Of a DNA stretch of 42,049 nt, positions 15,980-24,211 are shown piece after piece; positions within the stretch are counted from its first letter, which is position 1; the number at the start of each line of letters is the position of its first letter. Location of the stretch: assembly GCF_000447205.1 (NCBI RefSeq), contig NZ_AUWY01000055.1:1-42049 (forward strand), written 5' to 3'. This DNA is from Sphingobium ummariense RL-3 (GTDB lineage: Bacteria > Pseudomonadota > Alphaproteobacteria > Sphingomonadales > Sphingomonadaceae). Position numbers and translations under genes: made by a program. Below the pieces are notes generated by a model that saw nothing but the letters and a program-made list of their open reading frames with translations, made no database searches and was not told the DNA's origin.

Positions 15980-17365
15980 ATGTCCGAAACCCGCACCGAA
16001 ACCGACAGTATCGGCCCGATCGAGGTGCCCGCCGACGCCTATTGGGGCGCGCAGACCCAGCGCAGCATCGAGAATTTCCCCTTTGGCGCGACCGAGCGGA
16101 TGCCGATCGGCATCGTCCACGCGCTCGCCATCGTGAAGCAGGCGGCGGCGCGGGTGAACCGCCGGCACGGGCTGGACGCCGCGGTCGCCGACGCGATCGA
16201 GGCGGCCGCCGCCGAGGTGGTCGCCGGGCAGCATGACGATCAGTTCCCGCTGGTCATCTGGCAGACCGGCAGCGGCACCCAGTCGAACATGAACGTCAAC
16301 GAAGTGATCGCCGGCCGCGCCAACGAGATGCTGACCGGCCAGCGCGGCGGCAAGGCGCCGGTGCATCCCAATGACGGTGTGAACTTCGGCCAGTCGTCCA
16401 ACGACAGCTTCCCCACGGCGCTGCACGTCGCGGCTGCGCTCGCCGCGACCCGCCAGCTTCTCCCCGCGCTGGAACGGCTGGAAAATGCGCTGCTGGCGAA
16501 GGCGGAGGCGTGGAGCGGCATCGTCAAGATCGGCCGCACCCATCTGCAGGACGCCACGCCGCTGACGCTGGGGCAGGAGTTTTCCGGCTACTATGCCCAG
16601 CTCCGCCTCGCCCGCACGCGCATCGTGCCGCTGGTGGAGCATGGGCTGTCGAAACTGGCGCAGGGCGGCACGGCGGTTGGCACAGGCCTGAATGCGCCGC
16701 CGGGCTTTGCCGAGGACATCGCGGCGGAAATCGCCGCCATCACCGGCTTCCCTTTCGAGACCGCGCCCAACAAGTTCGAGGCGCTGGCGAGCCACGACAC
16801 GCTGGTCGACTTTTCCGGGCGGCTCAACACGCTGGCGGTCGCGCTCACCAAGATCGCGAACGACATCCGCCTGCTGGGCAGCGGCCCGCGTTCGGGTCTC
16901 GGCGAGCTGGACCTGCCCGCCAACGAGCCGGGCAGCTCGATCATGCCGGGCAAGGTCAACCCGACCCAGTGCGAGATGCTGACCATGGTCGCCGCGCAGG
17001 TGATCGGCAATCATCAGGCGGTGACGATCGGCGGAATGCAGGGCCATATGGAGCTCAACGTCTTCAAGCCGCTGATCGGCGCGGCGGTGCTGCGCTCGAT
17101 CCACCTGCTGAGCGTCGGCATGGAGAGCTTCGCCGAGCGCTGCGTCGAGGGACTCGAGGCCAATGAGGGCCGGATCGCCGAACTGGTCGACCGGTCGCTG
17201 ATGCTGGTGACGGCGCTGGCGCCCGAGATCGGCTATGACAATGCCGCGAAGATCGCCAAGCACGCCCATGCGGAAGGGTTGACGCTCAAGGAAGCAGGCC
17301 TGAAGCTGGGGCTGGTGGACGAGGCGACCTTCGACAGGCTGGTGCGGCCGGAAAATATGGTGTGA
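15980..17365 (+). CDS. fumC: Class II fumarate hydratase FumC
   Basis: 461 residues, the iron-independent homotetrameric fumarase of the TCA cycle. Family features throughout: [21 protein letters not shown] at the start, [13 protein letters not shown] near residue 98, the active-site region [15 protein letters not shown], and the signature [11 protein letters not shown] at about 318-328 with the catalytic serine in the flexible loop. ATG 15980 follows CCGGAG at 15965-15970. The open frame extends 12 codons further upstream but that part lacks conserved residues. An unusually structured 5' region precedes it. Confidence 0.97.
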   Translation: MSETRTETDSIGPIEVPADAYWGAQTQRSIENFPFGATERMPIGIVHALAIVKQAAARVNRRHGLDAAVADAIEAAAAEVVAGQHDDQFPLVIWQTGSGTQSNMNVNEVIAGRANEMLTGQRGGKAPVHPNDGVNFGQSSNDSFPTALHVAAALAATRQLLPALERLENALLAKAEAWSGIVKIGRTHLQDATPLTLGQEFSGYYAQLRLARTRIVPLVEHGLSKLAQGGTAVGTGLNAPPGFAEDIAAEIAAITGFPFETAPNKFEALASHDTLVDFSGRLNTLAVALTKIANDIRLLGSGPRSGLGELDLPANEPGSSIMPGKVNPTQCEMLTMVAAQVIGNHQAVTIGGMQGHMELNVFKPLIGAAVLRSIHLLSVGMESFAERCVEGLEANEGRIAELVDRSLMLVTALAPEIGYDNAAKIAKHAHAEGLTLKEAGLKLGLVDEATFDRLVRPENMV

Positions 17366-17428
17366 TCAGGCCCCCGTGGCGGAACCGCCGTCTTCGCGGA
17401 CCATTGTCGGCATGAGGAAGGATGTTAC

Positions 17429-17773
17429 ATGAAAAAGAAGCCCGCCCCCGCCCAGCCGCTCGTCACGGTCCGGCCGCCCAAAAAGGCGGGCCTGCTGCGC
17501 AAGACCGCGCGCGTGGGGGCGACGCTGGTTGCGACCCGCGTGGCCGCCGCCACCGGAAAGAAGGGCGTCGTCGGCCTGATCGCCGGCATGGGCGCCAAGC
17601 GGCTCATCATGCGCTATCCTGTGGGCGCGCTGGTCGTCACCGGCGCCTATATGGCCGGCAAGCTATACGAAGCGAAGCGGGAGGCGGACCGCAAGCGCAA
17701 CCAGAAGCTGCTGCCGGACAAGAGCGGCGAGCCCATCCCCCTCGACGAAGCGCGGAAGGCACGGAAGGCCTGA
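17429..17773 (+). CDS. Small basic protein with a central hydrophobic segment
   Basis: 114 residues, strongly Lys/Arg-rich at both ends. A Pro/Lys N-terminus is followed by a mildly hydrophobic glycine-containing stretch (about 45-80: KKGVVGLIAGMGAKRLIM then YPVGALVVTGAYMAGKLYEA) that could insert as one or two helices, and a charged C-terminal tail. GAGGAAGG lies about 10 bases before the ATG. No known family recognised; possibly a conserved sphingomonad hypothetical. It ends 8 bases from the convergent DUF2585 gene. Confidence 0.7.
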   Translation: MKKKPAPAQPLVTVRPPKKAGLLRKTARVGATLVATRVAAATGKKGVVGLIAGMGAKRLIMRYPVGALVVTGAYMAGKLYEAKREADRKRNQKLLPDKSGEPIPLDEARKARKA

Positions 17774-17780
17774 TCGCCCG

Positions 17781-18353
17781 TCAGAGGGCCGATTGCCAGG
17801 CCTTCACCGCGTCGATCGGCCAGGCTAGCATCAGCACGTTGAGCGTCAGATTGTCGCGGATCACCGCCAGTGCCAGCAGTTCCAGCGCGAGGGCAGTCGC
17901 GACCGTCACCCAGGCCGGCATTCGAGACGCAAAGAGGAAGCCGAGCGTCATCATCCCGATGTCGCTCATCGAGTTGAGGATGCTGTCGCCGGAATAACCC
18001 AGTGCGATGGTAGCGGTGCGATAGCGGTCAATGATGACAGGGGAGTTCTCCAGTATCTCCCACAGCGATTCGACCGTCACGGCGACTGCCAGCCGGATGC
18101 CGTTAGGCTGGCGCCGCAAAAGCAGGAAGGTCGCGCCGTAGAACAGGAAGCCATGGACGACGTGGCTGAGGCTGTACCAGTCCGACAGATGCTGGCTGTT
18201 GCCGCTGTCGAGCGCGCCGTGCCACAGCTCGATCCGGCCGCAGGTGCAGATAGGCGGGCGGTGCATCAGGAACAGCACCAGTGCGGCGGCGATCGCGATC
18301 GCCAGTGCCGCGGCATAGCCCCTGCGGTTGCGCGCGCGCAGGCGTTTCAGCAT
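17781..18353 (-). CDS. DUF2585 (UPF0314) family inner-membrane protein
   Basis: 190 residues with about five hydrophobic segments. Family signatures: MHRPPICTCGRIELWHG, NSQHLSDWYSLSHVVHGFLFYG, VESLWEILENSPVIIDRYR and GYSGDSILNSMSDIG. The conserved His, Asp and Glu residues cluster at the membrane faces, which suggests an enzyme or metal site, but no function is established for the family. ATG 18353 gives a short basic N-terminus; the 16-codon upstream extension overlaps the gmk promoter region and was not used. Confidence 0.88.
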   Translation of the reverse strand: MLKRLRARNRRGYAAALAIAIAAALVLFLMHRPPICTCGRIELWHGALDSGNSQHLSDWYSLSHVVHGFLFYGATFLLLRRQPNGIRLAVAVTVESLWEILENSPVIIDRYRTATIALGYSGDSILNSMSDIGMMTLGFLFASRMPAWVTVATALALELLALAVIRDNLTLNVLMLAWPIDAVKAWQSAL

Positions 18354-18375
18354 GCCATACCCCCTGTCTCCCCCC

Positions 18376-18404
18376 TTGCAAAACCGCTTCCGCGGCGGCA
18401 CTAG
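18376..18404 (+). promoter_or_regulatory. Candidate gmk promoter, leaderless layout
   Basis: TTGCAA (18376-18381), 17-base spacer, CACTAG (18399-18404), then CGGCC and the gmk ATG at 18410. The -10 is weak; the layout matches that of hisB. Confidence 0.35.
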
Positions 18405-18409
18405 CGGCC

Positions 18410-19075
18410 ATGGCCGACAGCATTCCTTCCGAAAACCCCGATTTCAAGCGCCGCGGCGTCCTTTTCGTCCTGTCCTCGCCTTCGGGCGCGGGAAAGTCCA
18501 CCATCGCTCGCAAGCTGCTTGCGGCCGAGCCCGACCTCGCCATGTCGGTGTCCGCCACGACACGACCGATGCGGCCGGGCGAGGTCGAGGGGAAGGACTA
18601 TCATTTCGTCGACCTGACCGAGTTCCGCCGGATGGTGGCGGATCACGAGTTCCTGGAATGGGCCCATGTTTTCGGTGAGCGCTACGGCACGCCGCGCGCA
18701 CCCGTGGAAGCGATGCTGAGAAGCGGGCGCGACGTGCTGTTCGACATCGACTGGCAGGGCGCGCAGCAGCTGCACCAGATCGCCGGCGGCGACGTGGTGC
18801 GCGTGTTCATCCTGCCGCCCTCGATGGACGAACTGGAGCGCCGCCTGCGCGGGCGTGCGACCGACAGCGACGCGGTGATCGAGCGCCGGATGGCCCGCGC
18901 CGCTGGCGAGATCGCGCATTGGGACGGCTATGACTATGTGCTCTGCAATGTCGATGCGGAGGATTGCTTCCGCCGCGTGCAGACCATCCTCCATGCCGAG
19001 CGCATGAAGCGCAGCCGCCAGACCGGGCTGATCGGCTTCATCCGCAAGCTCAGCCGCCATCATCAGGACGACTAG
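18410..19075 (+). CDS. gmk: Guanylate kinase
   Basis: 221 residues. Phosphorylates GMP to GDP with ATP. The P-loop is SPSGAGKST at residues 23-31; GMP-binding motifs include SATTRPMRPGEVEGKDYHFV and FLEWAHVFGERYGTP; the lid region is RLRGRATDS. ATG 18410 is preceded by a leaderless-type promoter and no good Shine-Dalgarno; further upstream the frame runs over the DUF2585 start. The stop codon TAG shares the palindrome CTAG with the stop of the convergent MidA gene. Confidence 0.96.
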   Translation: MADSIPSENPDFKRRGVLFVLSSPSGAGKSTIARKLLAAEPDLAMSVSATTRPMRPGEVEGKDYHFVDLTEFRRMVADHEFLEWAHVFGERYGTPRAPVEAMLRSGRDVLFDIDWQGAQQLHQIAGGDVVRVFILPPSMDELERRLRGRATDSDAVIERRMARAAGEIAHWDGYDYVLCNVDAEDCFRRVQTILHAERMKRSRQTGLIGFIRKLSRHHQDD

Positions 19076-20136
19076 TCGGAAAAGCCCGCCGGTTCCGCCC
19101 AGTCGGGGTGGATCCAGGCCATTGCCTTGAACAGCGTGCCCATCTCGCCTTCGTCCACCAGCCTGCGGCGGGCGGCCTCGACCTCGGCGGCGCGCCCCGG
19201 GGTGGCGCGGATCAGCTGGCCGGCGCGCGCGTCGATGCCCAGCCTTTCCAGGAACGCGCCCTGTCCCACCGGCCCCAGCACTCGCAGCCCCGCCTGGCGC
19301 GCCATGTTGCCGATCACGCTGAAATCGACATGGGTGGTGAGGTCGACCTCCCCTGGATCGGCGAAGGGATCGGCGAAGCGGTGGCCGCGCACCGCCTGCA
19401 GCGTGTCGCCCAATGCCGGCCCTTCATAGCCATAGTCGATGATGATCGCGGCGCCCCCCTGCCGCGCGATGCGGTTGGCGAGGGCGTAGGCGATGCCGGC
19501 GCCGATGATGGGCGTTTCGAGGATTGCGCCGTCCTCCGCGGCCGCGGCGATGGGTGGCAGGCCCGACTCGATCCGGCGATAGCCGGGTACCGCGAGGAAG
19601 CGGCCCTCGCTTTCCCGGCGGATCACCACCCGCTCGCGCCATTCGTCGCCGACGCGGATGCACTGGCGGACGGGCAGCGCGTCGAAGAACTCGTTGGCGA
19701 CGACCAGCAGGGGGCCAGTGTCGGGCAGGGTCTCGACGCTGTCATGATGGGTGACATGTGGAAGGAGCGCCAGCTGGCGCTCGCGCAGCACCGGGCTGGT
19801 CTCCACCAGATGGGCGCGCGGGGCAAGCGCGGCGCTTTCCATCGCCCGCAGCGCATCATTGGCCAGGGTGCCGCGCCCCGGCCCCAGTTCCACATAGAGC
19901 GCATTGGGGCGCCGGGCCGAACGAAGCCAGACATCGGCGAGGCAAAGGCCGACCAGCTCGCCGAACATCTGGCTGATTTCGGGCGCGGTGGTGAAATCGC
20001 CCGCCGTGCCCAGCGGGTCACGGGTGGCGTAGTAATGCTGGTTCGCCTCCCCCATGAAATGCGCGACGGAGACGGGGCCGCCCGCCGCGATCTGGCGAGC
20101 CAGGCGCTTGGCGATGGGCAGCGGCTCAGCTGACAC
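19072..20136 (-). CDS. MidA/NDUFAF7-family SAM-dependent methyltransferase
   Basis: 354 residues from a GTG start at 20136 that overlaps the last 11 bases of lgt. Class I Rossmann methyltransferase of the family whose mitochondrial member NDUFAF7 dimethylates an arginine of the complex I NDUFS2 subunit. Motifs: [20 protein letters not shown] near residue 34, SAM-binding [29 protein letters not shown], and IIDYGYEGP. The role in complex I assembly is inferred from orthology. A second complex I-related protein (NDUFA9-like) lies at 38.9 kb but is not linked. Terminal stop overlaps gmk tail to tail. Confidence 0.92.
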   Translation of the reverse strand: MSAEPLPIAKRLARQIAAGGPVSVAHFMGEANQHYYATRDPLGTAGDFTTAPEISQMFGELVGLCLADVWLRSARRPNALYVELGPGRGTLANDALRAMESAALAPRAHLVETSPVLRERQLALLPHVTHHDSVETLPDTGPLLVVANEFFDALPVRQCIRVGDEWRERVVIRRESEGRFLAVPGYRRIESGLPPIAAAAEDGAILETPIIGAGIAYALANRIARQGGAAIIIDYGYEGPALGDTLQAVRGHRFADPFADPGEVDLTTHVDFSVIGNMARQAGLRVLGPVGQGAFLERLGIDARAGQLIRATPGRAAEVEAARRRLVDEGEMGTLFKAMAWIHPDWAEPAGFSD

Positions 20137-20992
20137 TCGCGCTGCCCGCGACCGGCTCCACCCGCAAGCGGCGCCCCCTGGCCGTCGCGATCAGGTAGAG
20201 GCCGCCCAGGATCATCGGCACGCACAGCCACTGGCCCATGTGGAGGCCGGTGCGCGCCGCGAATTCCATCAGCTGCGCGTCGGCCTCGCGGAAATATTCC
20301 ACGCCGAAGCGGAAGATGCCGTAGCCGAGCAGGAAGATGCCGACGAGCATGCCGGGCTGGTAGCGTGCCCGGGTGCGCCAGAAGGCGAAGGCGAGGATGG
20401 CGAACAGGACGACACCCTCAAGCGCGGCCTCGTAGAGCTGGCTCGGATGGCGGGGGAAGGGCCCGCCGGTGGGGAAGATCATCGCCCAGGGCACGTCGGT
20501 CTCCTTGCCCCACAGCTCGCCGTTCACGAAATTCGCGAGGCGGCCGAAGAACAGGCCGAAGGGGACGACGCAGGCGACATAATCATGGATGCGCAGCCAG
20601 CTGAGCTTTTCCTTCCACGCCATGTAGAGAATGCCCAGCGACACGCCCGCCGCGCCGCCGTGGAAGGACATGCCGCCTTCCCACAATTTGAAGATGTCGA
20701 GCGGGTGGAGGAGGATGTCGGGCTTGTAGAATATCACATAGGCGAGCCGGCCGCCCAGGATGATGCCGAGCGTCGCGTAGAAGATCATGTCGTCGGCATG
20801 GCGCCGCGCCATCGGCGATCCCGGCTGGGCCACCAGCTTCAGCAGGTACCAGTAGCCGATGAGGATGCCCGCCAGATAGGCGAGGCTGTACCATTTGAGC
20901 GTGAAGAAGCCGAGGTCGAGCGCCACGGGGTTCAGCCCCAGATCTTCGAAGCGGATGGCGCCCGAAGCGGCGGCGGCGAGGTCCAGGATCAA
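20126..20992 (-). CDS. lgt: Prolipoprotein diacylglyceryl transferase Lgt
   Basis: 288 residues from a TTG at 20992. AAGGGG (21007-21002 on this strand) sits nine bases upstream, an ideal spacing, whereas the earlier TTG at 21034 has no such site and would add a charged 14-residue tail. Inner-membrane enzyme that transfers diacylglyceryl from phosphatidylglycerol to the lipobox cysteine of prolipoproteins. Seen: several membrane helices, [13 protein letters not shown], and the family signature [20 protein letters not shown]; the C-terminal [10 protein letters not shown] segment is also typical. Coupled to the MidA gene downstream. Confidence 0.95.
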   Translation of the reverse strand: MILDLAAAASGAIRFEDLGLNPVALDLGFFTLKWYSLAYLAGILIGYWYLLKLVAQPGSPMARRHADDMIFYATLGIILGGRLAYVIFYKPDILLHPLDIFKLWEGGMSFHGGAAGVSLGILYMAWKEKLSWLRIHDYVACVVPFGLFFGRLANFVNGELWGKETDVPWAMIFPTGGPFPRHPSQLYEAALEGVVLFAILAFAFWRTRARYQPGMLVGIFLLGYGIFRFGVEYFREADAQLMEFAARTGLHMGQWLCVPMILGGLYLIATARGRRLRVEPVAGSASVS

Positions 20993-21375
20993 GATGCGCG
21001 TCCCCTTGGGAAATGGACTGCGGGCATAGAACAAGCGTCGGGCAAGATGAAGGGGGGAGATGGGAGGAAGGGGCAGGAAGTCCGCCCCCTGGCCGTCCTT
21101 GCAAGGGGCACAGAAGGGTTTCCTACGAAGTTCACAGTGTCGTCGGGCAATTTCGAGGGGATTCGGGCGAATTGCGACAGTAAAGCGCCGGCGAGGCGAC
21201 AGGGACGCGCCACTGGCGCGACAGGAAGGTCACGCCGACGCGCCACCCACGCTACACTAAGGCGGCATTCGGAACGGCCGGATGGAGGGGACGGGGCGAA
21301 GGGGAGAAGCGATTTCATCGATCAGGATAGATCAGAAGAAATCCTATTGGGGAAGCGCGCCGGTCAGCCTCGCCC
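20993..21375. other. 383-base intergenic region between lgt and crtZ
   Basis: No convincing gene. Contents: the presumed lgt promoter area near 21016-21035; a two-part direct repeat in which GCGACAGG and GACGCGCCAC occur at 21196-21213 and again, separated by 11 bases, at 21218-21246; and an AT-richer stem-loop at 21311-21343 (GATTTC/GAAATC outer, GATC/GATC inner) just beyond the crtZ stop, which may be its terminator although no T-run follows. Short open frames here show no conserved features. Confidence 0.5.
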
Positions 21376-21894
21376 TCACTGCGCCGCCGCGTCCTCCCGG
21401 CCCTTTGCTTCCCGCAGTCCGGTACGGTCCCCCTGCGCCAGCGCGCGCTTCAGCGCGGCGGGTGGAGGGGCGATCAGGAAGCCGAAGCTGACCGTGCCGT
21501 GCTTGGTCTCGACCGCATGGTGCAGGCGATGGGCCTGGACGATGCGCTTCATGTAGCGGGAGCGGGCGACATAGCGATGCGATACGCGGCGGTGGACGAT
21601 GATATCGTGGAAGCCGAGATAGATGGCGCCATAGGCCGCGATCCCGGCGCCGACCGCGGTCGCCCAATTGCCCCAGCCCCATTGCACGCCGCCCAGCAGC
21701 AACAGGATGGAGGGCAAGGCGAAGATCACGAAATAGAGGTCGTTCGCTTCCCACCGGCCGGTGCGCGGCCGGTGGTGGCTGGCGTGCAGGAACCAGCCGG
21801 GTCCGTGCATGACCCAGCGGTGCATGACATAGGCGAATCCTTCCATCGCCACGACCGTTGCCACGAACAGCAGCAGGAGGAGAAGGGGATGCAT
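21376..21894 (-). CDS. crtZ: Beta-carotene hydroxylase CrtZ (fatty acid hydroxylase superfamily)
   Basis: 172 residues, membrane-bound non-haem di-iron hydroxylase that adds 3-hydroxyl groups to beta-rings, producing zeaxanthin. The four histidine clusters are intact: HRWVMHG near residue 25, HASHH near 38, HDIIVHRRVSH near 96 and HRLHH near 123, with hydrophobic helices between. ATG 21894 gives the usual start. Other crt genes are not in the window, so this copy stands alone. TATAAG ends seven bases before the ATG, suggesting a leaderless transcript. The Ala/Lys/Glu-rich tail is variable. Confidence 0.93.
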   Translation of the reverse strand: MHPLLLLLLFVATVVAMEGFAYVMHRWVMHGPGWFLHASHHRPRTGRWEANDLYFVIFALPSILLLLGGVQWGWGNWATAVGAGIAAYGAIYLGFHDIIVHRRVSHRYVARSRYMKRIVQAHRLHHAVETKHGTVSFGFLIAPPPAALKRALAQGDRTGLREAKGREDAAAQ

Positions 21895-21901
21895 GGCCGC
21901 C

Positions 21902-21907
21902 CTTATA
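21902..21907 (-). promoter_or_regulatory. -10 box of crtZ, leaderless layout
   Basis: TATAAG on the minus strand followed by GGCGGCC and the ATG of crtZ. No convincing -35 at 16-18 bases. The segment TATAAGGGCGGCCATG is nearly the same as TATAGGGCGGCCATG at hisB. Confidence 0.4.
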
Positions 21908-21935
21908 TGTCCCCGCAGCGCGCGAGGCGAGACGC

Positions 21936-21973
21936 AAAAAAGGGCCGCGACGCAACCGGTCGCGACCCCTTTT
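21936..21973 (-). terminator. Rho-independent terminator of the TorF porin gene
   Basis: On the minus strand, AAAAGGGG-T-CGCGAC, loop, GTCGCG-G-CCC followed by TTTTTT. Strong stem with one mismatch and a six-T tail, 13 bases after the torF-family stop. Confidence 0.85.
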
Positions 21974-21985
21974 CTCTTTCGCCGA

Positions 21986-22726
21986 TCAGAAGGAGGCGGT
22001 GATCGACCCGACCACGCCGGCCTTGGTGATGTTGCGGCCGCTGGGGCTATAGACCGAATGGGCGGTGTCCACATAGCTGACGCCGAAGGTCAGGTGGCTC
22101 CAGGTGTAGGTGACGCCCAGGTTCCAGTCGGTGTAATTCTTGCCGATGGTCAGGTAGCTGGGGCCGAAGCTGCGGCCCAGATGCCCCGACACGCCCAACG
22201 GGGTGTTGGGGATGGAAGCGGACACGTCGCCGGCGAGATAGAGATTGTCCTCCTTGCCGTTGCCGACCGACAGCGCGGCGGACTTGGGTGCATAGTTGGC
22301 GGTCAGCTTTGCCGTGGCGGGGCCGAAGGTGCCCTTCACCGAGACATAGGGCTCGATGAAGTCGGTCGGCGCGCCGCCCGAGCCGGGATAGTAGTAATAG
22401 AGCACGCCGACGTCGAAGGTGGCGGCGCCCACGGTCTTCGAATAGCCGCCGATCAGGTCGATTTCCTGGTCGCTGCCGGCCGCGACATAATCGTCGATCG
22501 AGGAGCCCCAGGCCGAGACATAGAGGCCCGAGCTGTGCGTGACGGTGAGGCCGCCCTGCACCGCGAAGCGCTTGTCGGTCTGCGAGATGCCGCGGAAGCG
22601 GTAATCGGTCACGAGAGCCGCGCTGCCGGTCACGGTGAGGTCGGGGGTGGGCTCGTCCTGGGCGAGCGCAGGTGCCGACATGACAGCAAGAGCGAGGGCC
22701 GAAAGGCCGAGAATGGACTGACGCAT
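21986..22726 (-). CDS. TorF-family putative outer-membrane porin
   Basis: 246 residues. Sec signal (ILGLSALALAVMSAPALA, cut before QDE), then an all-beta protein of alternating hydrophobic residues ending in the outer-membrane C-terminal signature (VGSITASF with terminal Phe). The N-terminal LTVTGSAALVTDYRFRGISQTDKRFAVQ region is the hallmark of this Gcw-chp/TorF family. Substrate unknown; in related genomes such genes often sit beside ammonium transporters or TonB systems, not here. AAGGGG lies seven bases before the ATG. A 261-base upstream region carries several palindromes, and a strong terminator follows. Confidence 0.9.
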   Translation of the reverse strand: MRQSILGLSALALAVMSAPALAQDEPTPDLTVTGSAALVTDYRFRGISQTDKRFAVQGGLTVTHSSGLYVSAWGSSIDDYVAAGSDQEIDLIGGYSKTVGAATFDVGVLYYYYPGSGGAPTDFIEPYVSVKGTFGPATAKLTANYAPKSAALSVGNGKEDNLYLAGDVSASIPNTPLGVSGHLGRSFGPSYLTIGKNYTDWNLGVTYTWSHLTFGVSYVDTAHSVYSPSGRNITKAGVVGSITASF

Positions 22727-22815
22727 GATAATCCCCTTGATGGTTCTGCGATCGTCCCGCCTGCGTTCAGGCGCCGCTCCTCTATGGCCCCCCGCTCGGA
22801 GGAATGGGCCGGCTT

Positions 22816-22912
22816 GCCTCAACGGTTGAGGCCATGCCCGGCCTCGTTGCGCTGCACAAGAATTTATTGCGCAATGATGTCTTTTACGTCCGAAATGTTG
22901 CTAGACTGCAAC
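22816..22912. promoter_or_regulatory. Palindrome cluster upstream of the TorF porin gene
   Basis: Within the 261-base gap 22727-22987: a perfect palindrome GCCTCAAC-G-GTTGAGGC (22816-22832), ATTGCGCAAT (22866-22875) and GTTGC-N6-GCAAC (22897-22912), with a further TTGCGCTGCACAA near 22846. The stretch 22855-22970 is clearly more AT-rich than its surroundings. The TTGC/GCAA half-sites look like binding sites for a dimeric regulator (LacI- or GntR-type operators have this form). The porin promoter is presumably here. Confidence 0.4.
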
Positions 22913-22965
22913 AAAGAACAGCGCGCTTCTTCCCATGCTCTCAGGAGCACGGGCAACAATATTAC

Positions 22966-22993
22966 TAAAAGGCCTGAAATGCCGCGATCAGGC
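22966..22993 (-). terminator. Rho-independent terminator of the cystathionine beta-lyase gene
   Basis: Minus strand: GCCTGA, 10-base loop, TCAGGC, then CTTTTAG. The TGA stop codon of the gene is part of the 5' arm of the stem. Confidence 0.7.
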
Positions 22994-24211
22994 GGCGGCG
23001 CGGAAACGGGCGAGGCCGGCGTCCAGGTCGGCGATGAGGTCGGCGGGATCCTCCAGGCCGATATGGAGGCGGACGGCAGGCCCTTCCGCTTCCCAGCGGG
23101 TGGCGCTGCGGTAGCGGGCCGGGTCGACCGGCAGGGCCAGGCTCTCGAAGCCCCCCCAGCTGTAGCCGATGCCGAAATGTGCGAGCCCGTCGATCAGCGC
23201 GGCGCGGGCCTTCTCGTCCCCGCCCTTCAGGACGAAGCTGAACAGGCCGGTGGCGCCGCTGAAGTCGCGCTGCCACAGGGCGTGGCCGGGGCTGGAGGGC
23301 AGGCCGGGGTGCAGCACGCGGGCGACCTCCGGCTGTTCCTCCAGCCAGCGCGCGATGGCGAGCGCGCTGTCCTGATGCTGCCTGAGGCGGATGCCGAGCG
23401 TCCGCAGCCCGCGCGCGGCGAGCCAGGCGTCGTCGGGGCTGACCATCTGGCCGAACAGATAGGCGGTCTGGCGCAGCCGGGGAAACCAGGCCTCGGTCGC
23501 GCTGACCGATCCCATCATCACGTCGCTGTGGCCGACGATATATTTGGTGCAGGCGAGGATCGAGATGTCGACGCCCAGCGAGAGCGCGGGGAGGTAGAGC
23601 GGCGTCGCCCAGGTGTTGTCGATCAGCGTCGTCACGCCCCGGTCGCGGGCGATGGCGGTGATGGCGGGCACGTCCTGCACCTCGAAGGTCAGGCTGCCGG
23701 GGCTTTCGAGGAAGATGGCGCGGGTGTTGTCCGAGATCAGGCCGGCGATGCCTTCGCCGATCGTCGGGTCGTAATAGACGGTCTCCACGCCCCAGGGACG
23801 CAGCACCTGCTCGCAGAAATTGCGGGTCGGGTCATAGGCGCTGTCGACCATCAACAGCCGGTCGCCCGGTTTCAGCACCGCCATCAGCGCGCAGCCGATC
23901 GCGGCGACGCCCGACGGATAGAGCATGGTGCCGGCGGCTTCCGGCTCCATTTCGGTGAGCGCGTCGGCGAGGCTCCAGGCCGTCGGCGTGCCCTTGCGGC
24001 CGTAGAACAGGCGCTCGTGGGTGCTGCTGGCGGCGGCCTTTCGCAGATGGGCGACGTCGTCATAGAGGATGGTCGAGGCGCGCCAGACCGGCGGGCTGAC
24101 GATCCCACCCGGCTGGCCCGGCATCCCTGTCCATTCGGGGCGGCGCCCGGCCTGCGCCAGCCGGGTGAGCGGCCGGCGATCGTCCTTCGGGTCGGTGCCG
24201 TCGTCGCTCAT
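22988..24211 (-). CDS. metC: Cystathionine beta-lyase (PLP, Cys/Met metabolism family)
   Basis: 407 residues. Fold type I PLP enzyme splitting cystathionine into homocysteine, pyruvate and ammonia. Seen: YGRKGTPTAWSLADALTEMEP near residue 70, YPSGVAAIGCAL at 98, DNTWATPLY at 198, and the PLP lysine Lys223 in CTKYIVGHSD. The SxxTKYxxGHSD form and the FGIGYSWGGFESL segment fit beta-lyase rather than gamma-synthase or gamma-lyase, though family members overlap in activity. ATG 24211 overlaps the stop of the sulfurtransferase gene (ATGA), so the two sulfur-metabolism genes are coupled. Confidence 0.9.
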   Translation of the reverse strand: MSDDGTDPKDDRRPLTRLAQAGRRPEWTGMPGQPGGIVSPPVWRASTILYDDVAHLRKAAASSTHERLFYGRKGTPTAWSLADALTEMEPEAAGTMLYPSGVAAIGCALMAVLKPGDRLLMVDSAYDPTRNFCEQVLRPWGVETVYYDPTIGEGIAGLISDNTRAIFLESPGSLTFEVQDVPAITAIARDRGVTTLIDNTWATPLYLPALSLGVDISILACTKYIVGHSDVMMGSVSATEAWFPRLRQTAYLFGQMVSPDDAWLAARGLRTLGIRLRQHQDSALAIARWLEEQPEVARVLHPGLPSSPGHALWQRDFSGATGLFSFVLKGGDEKARAALIDGLAHFGIGYSWGGFESLALPVDPARYRSATRWEAEGPAVRLHIGLEDPADLIADLDAGLARFRAAA

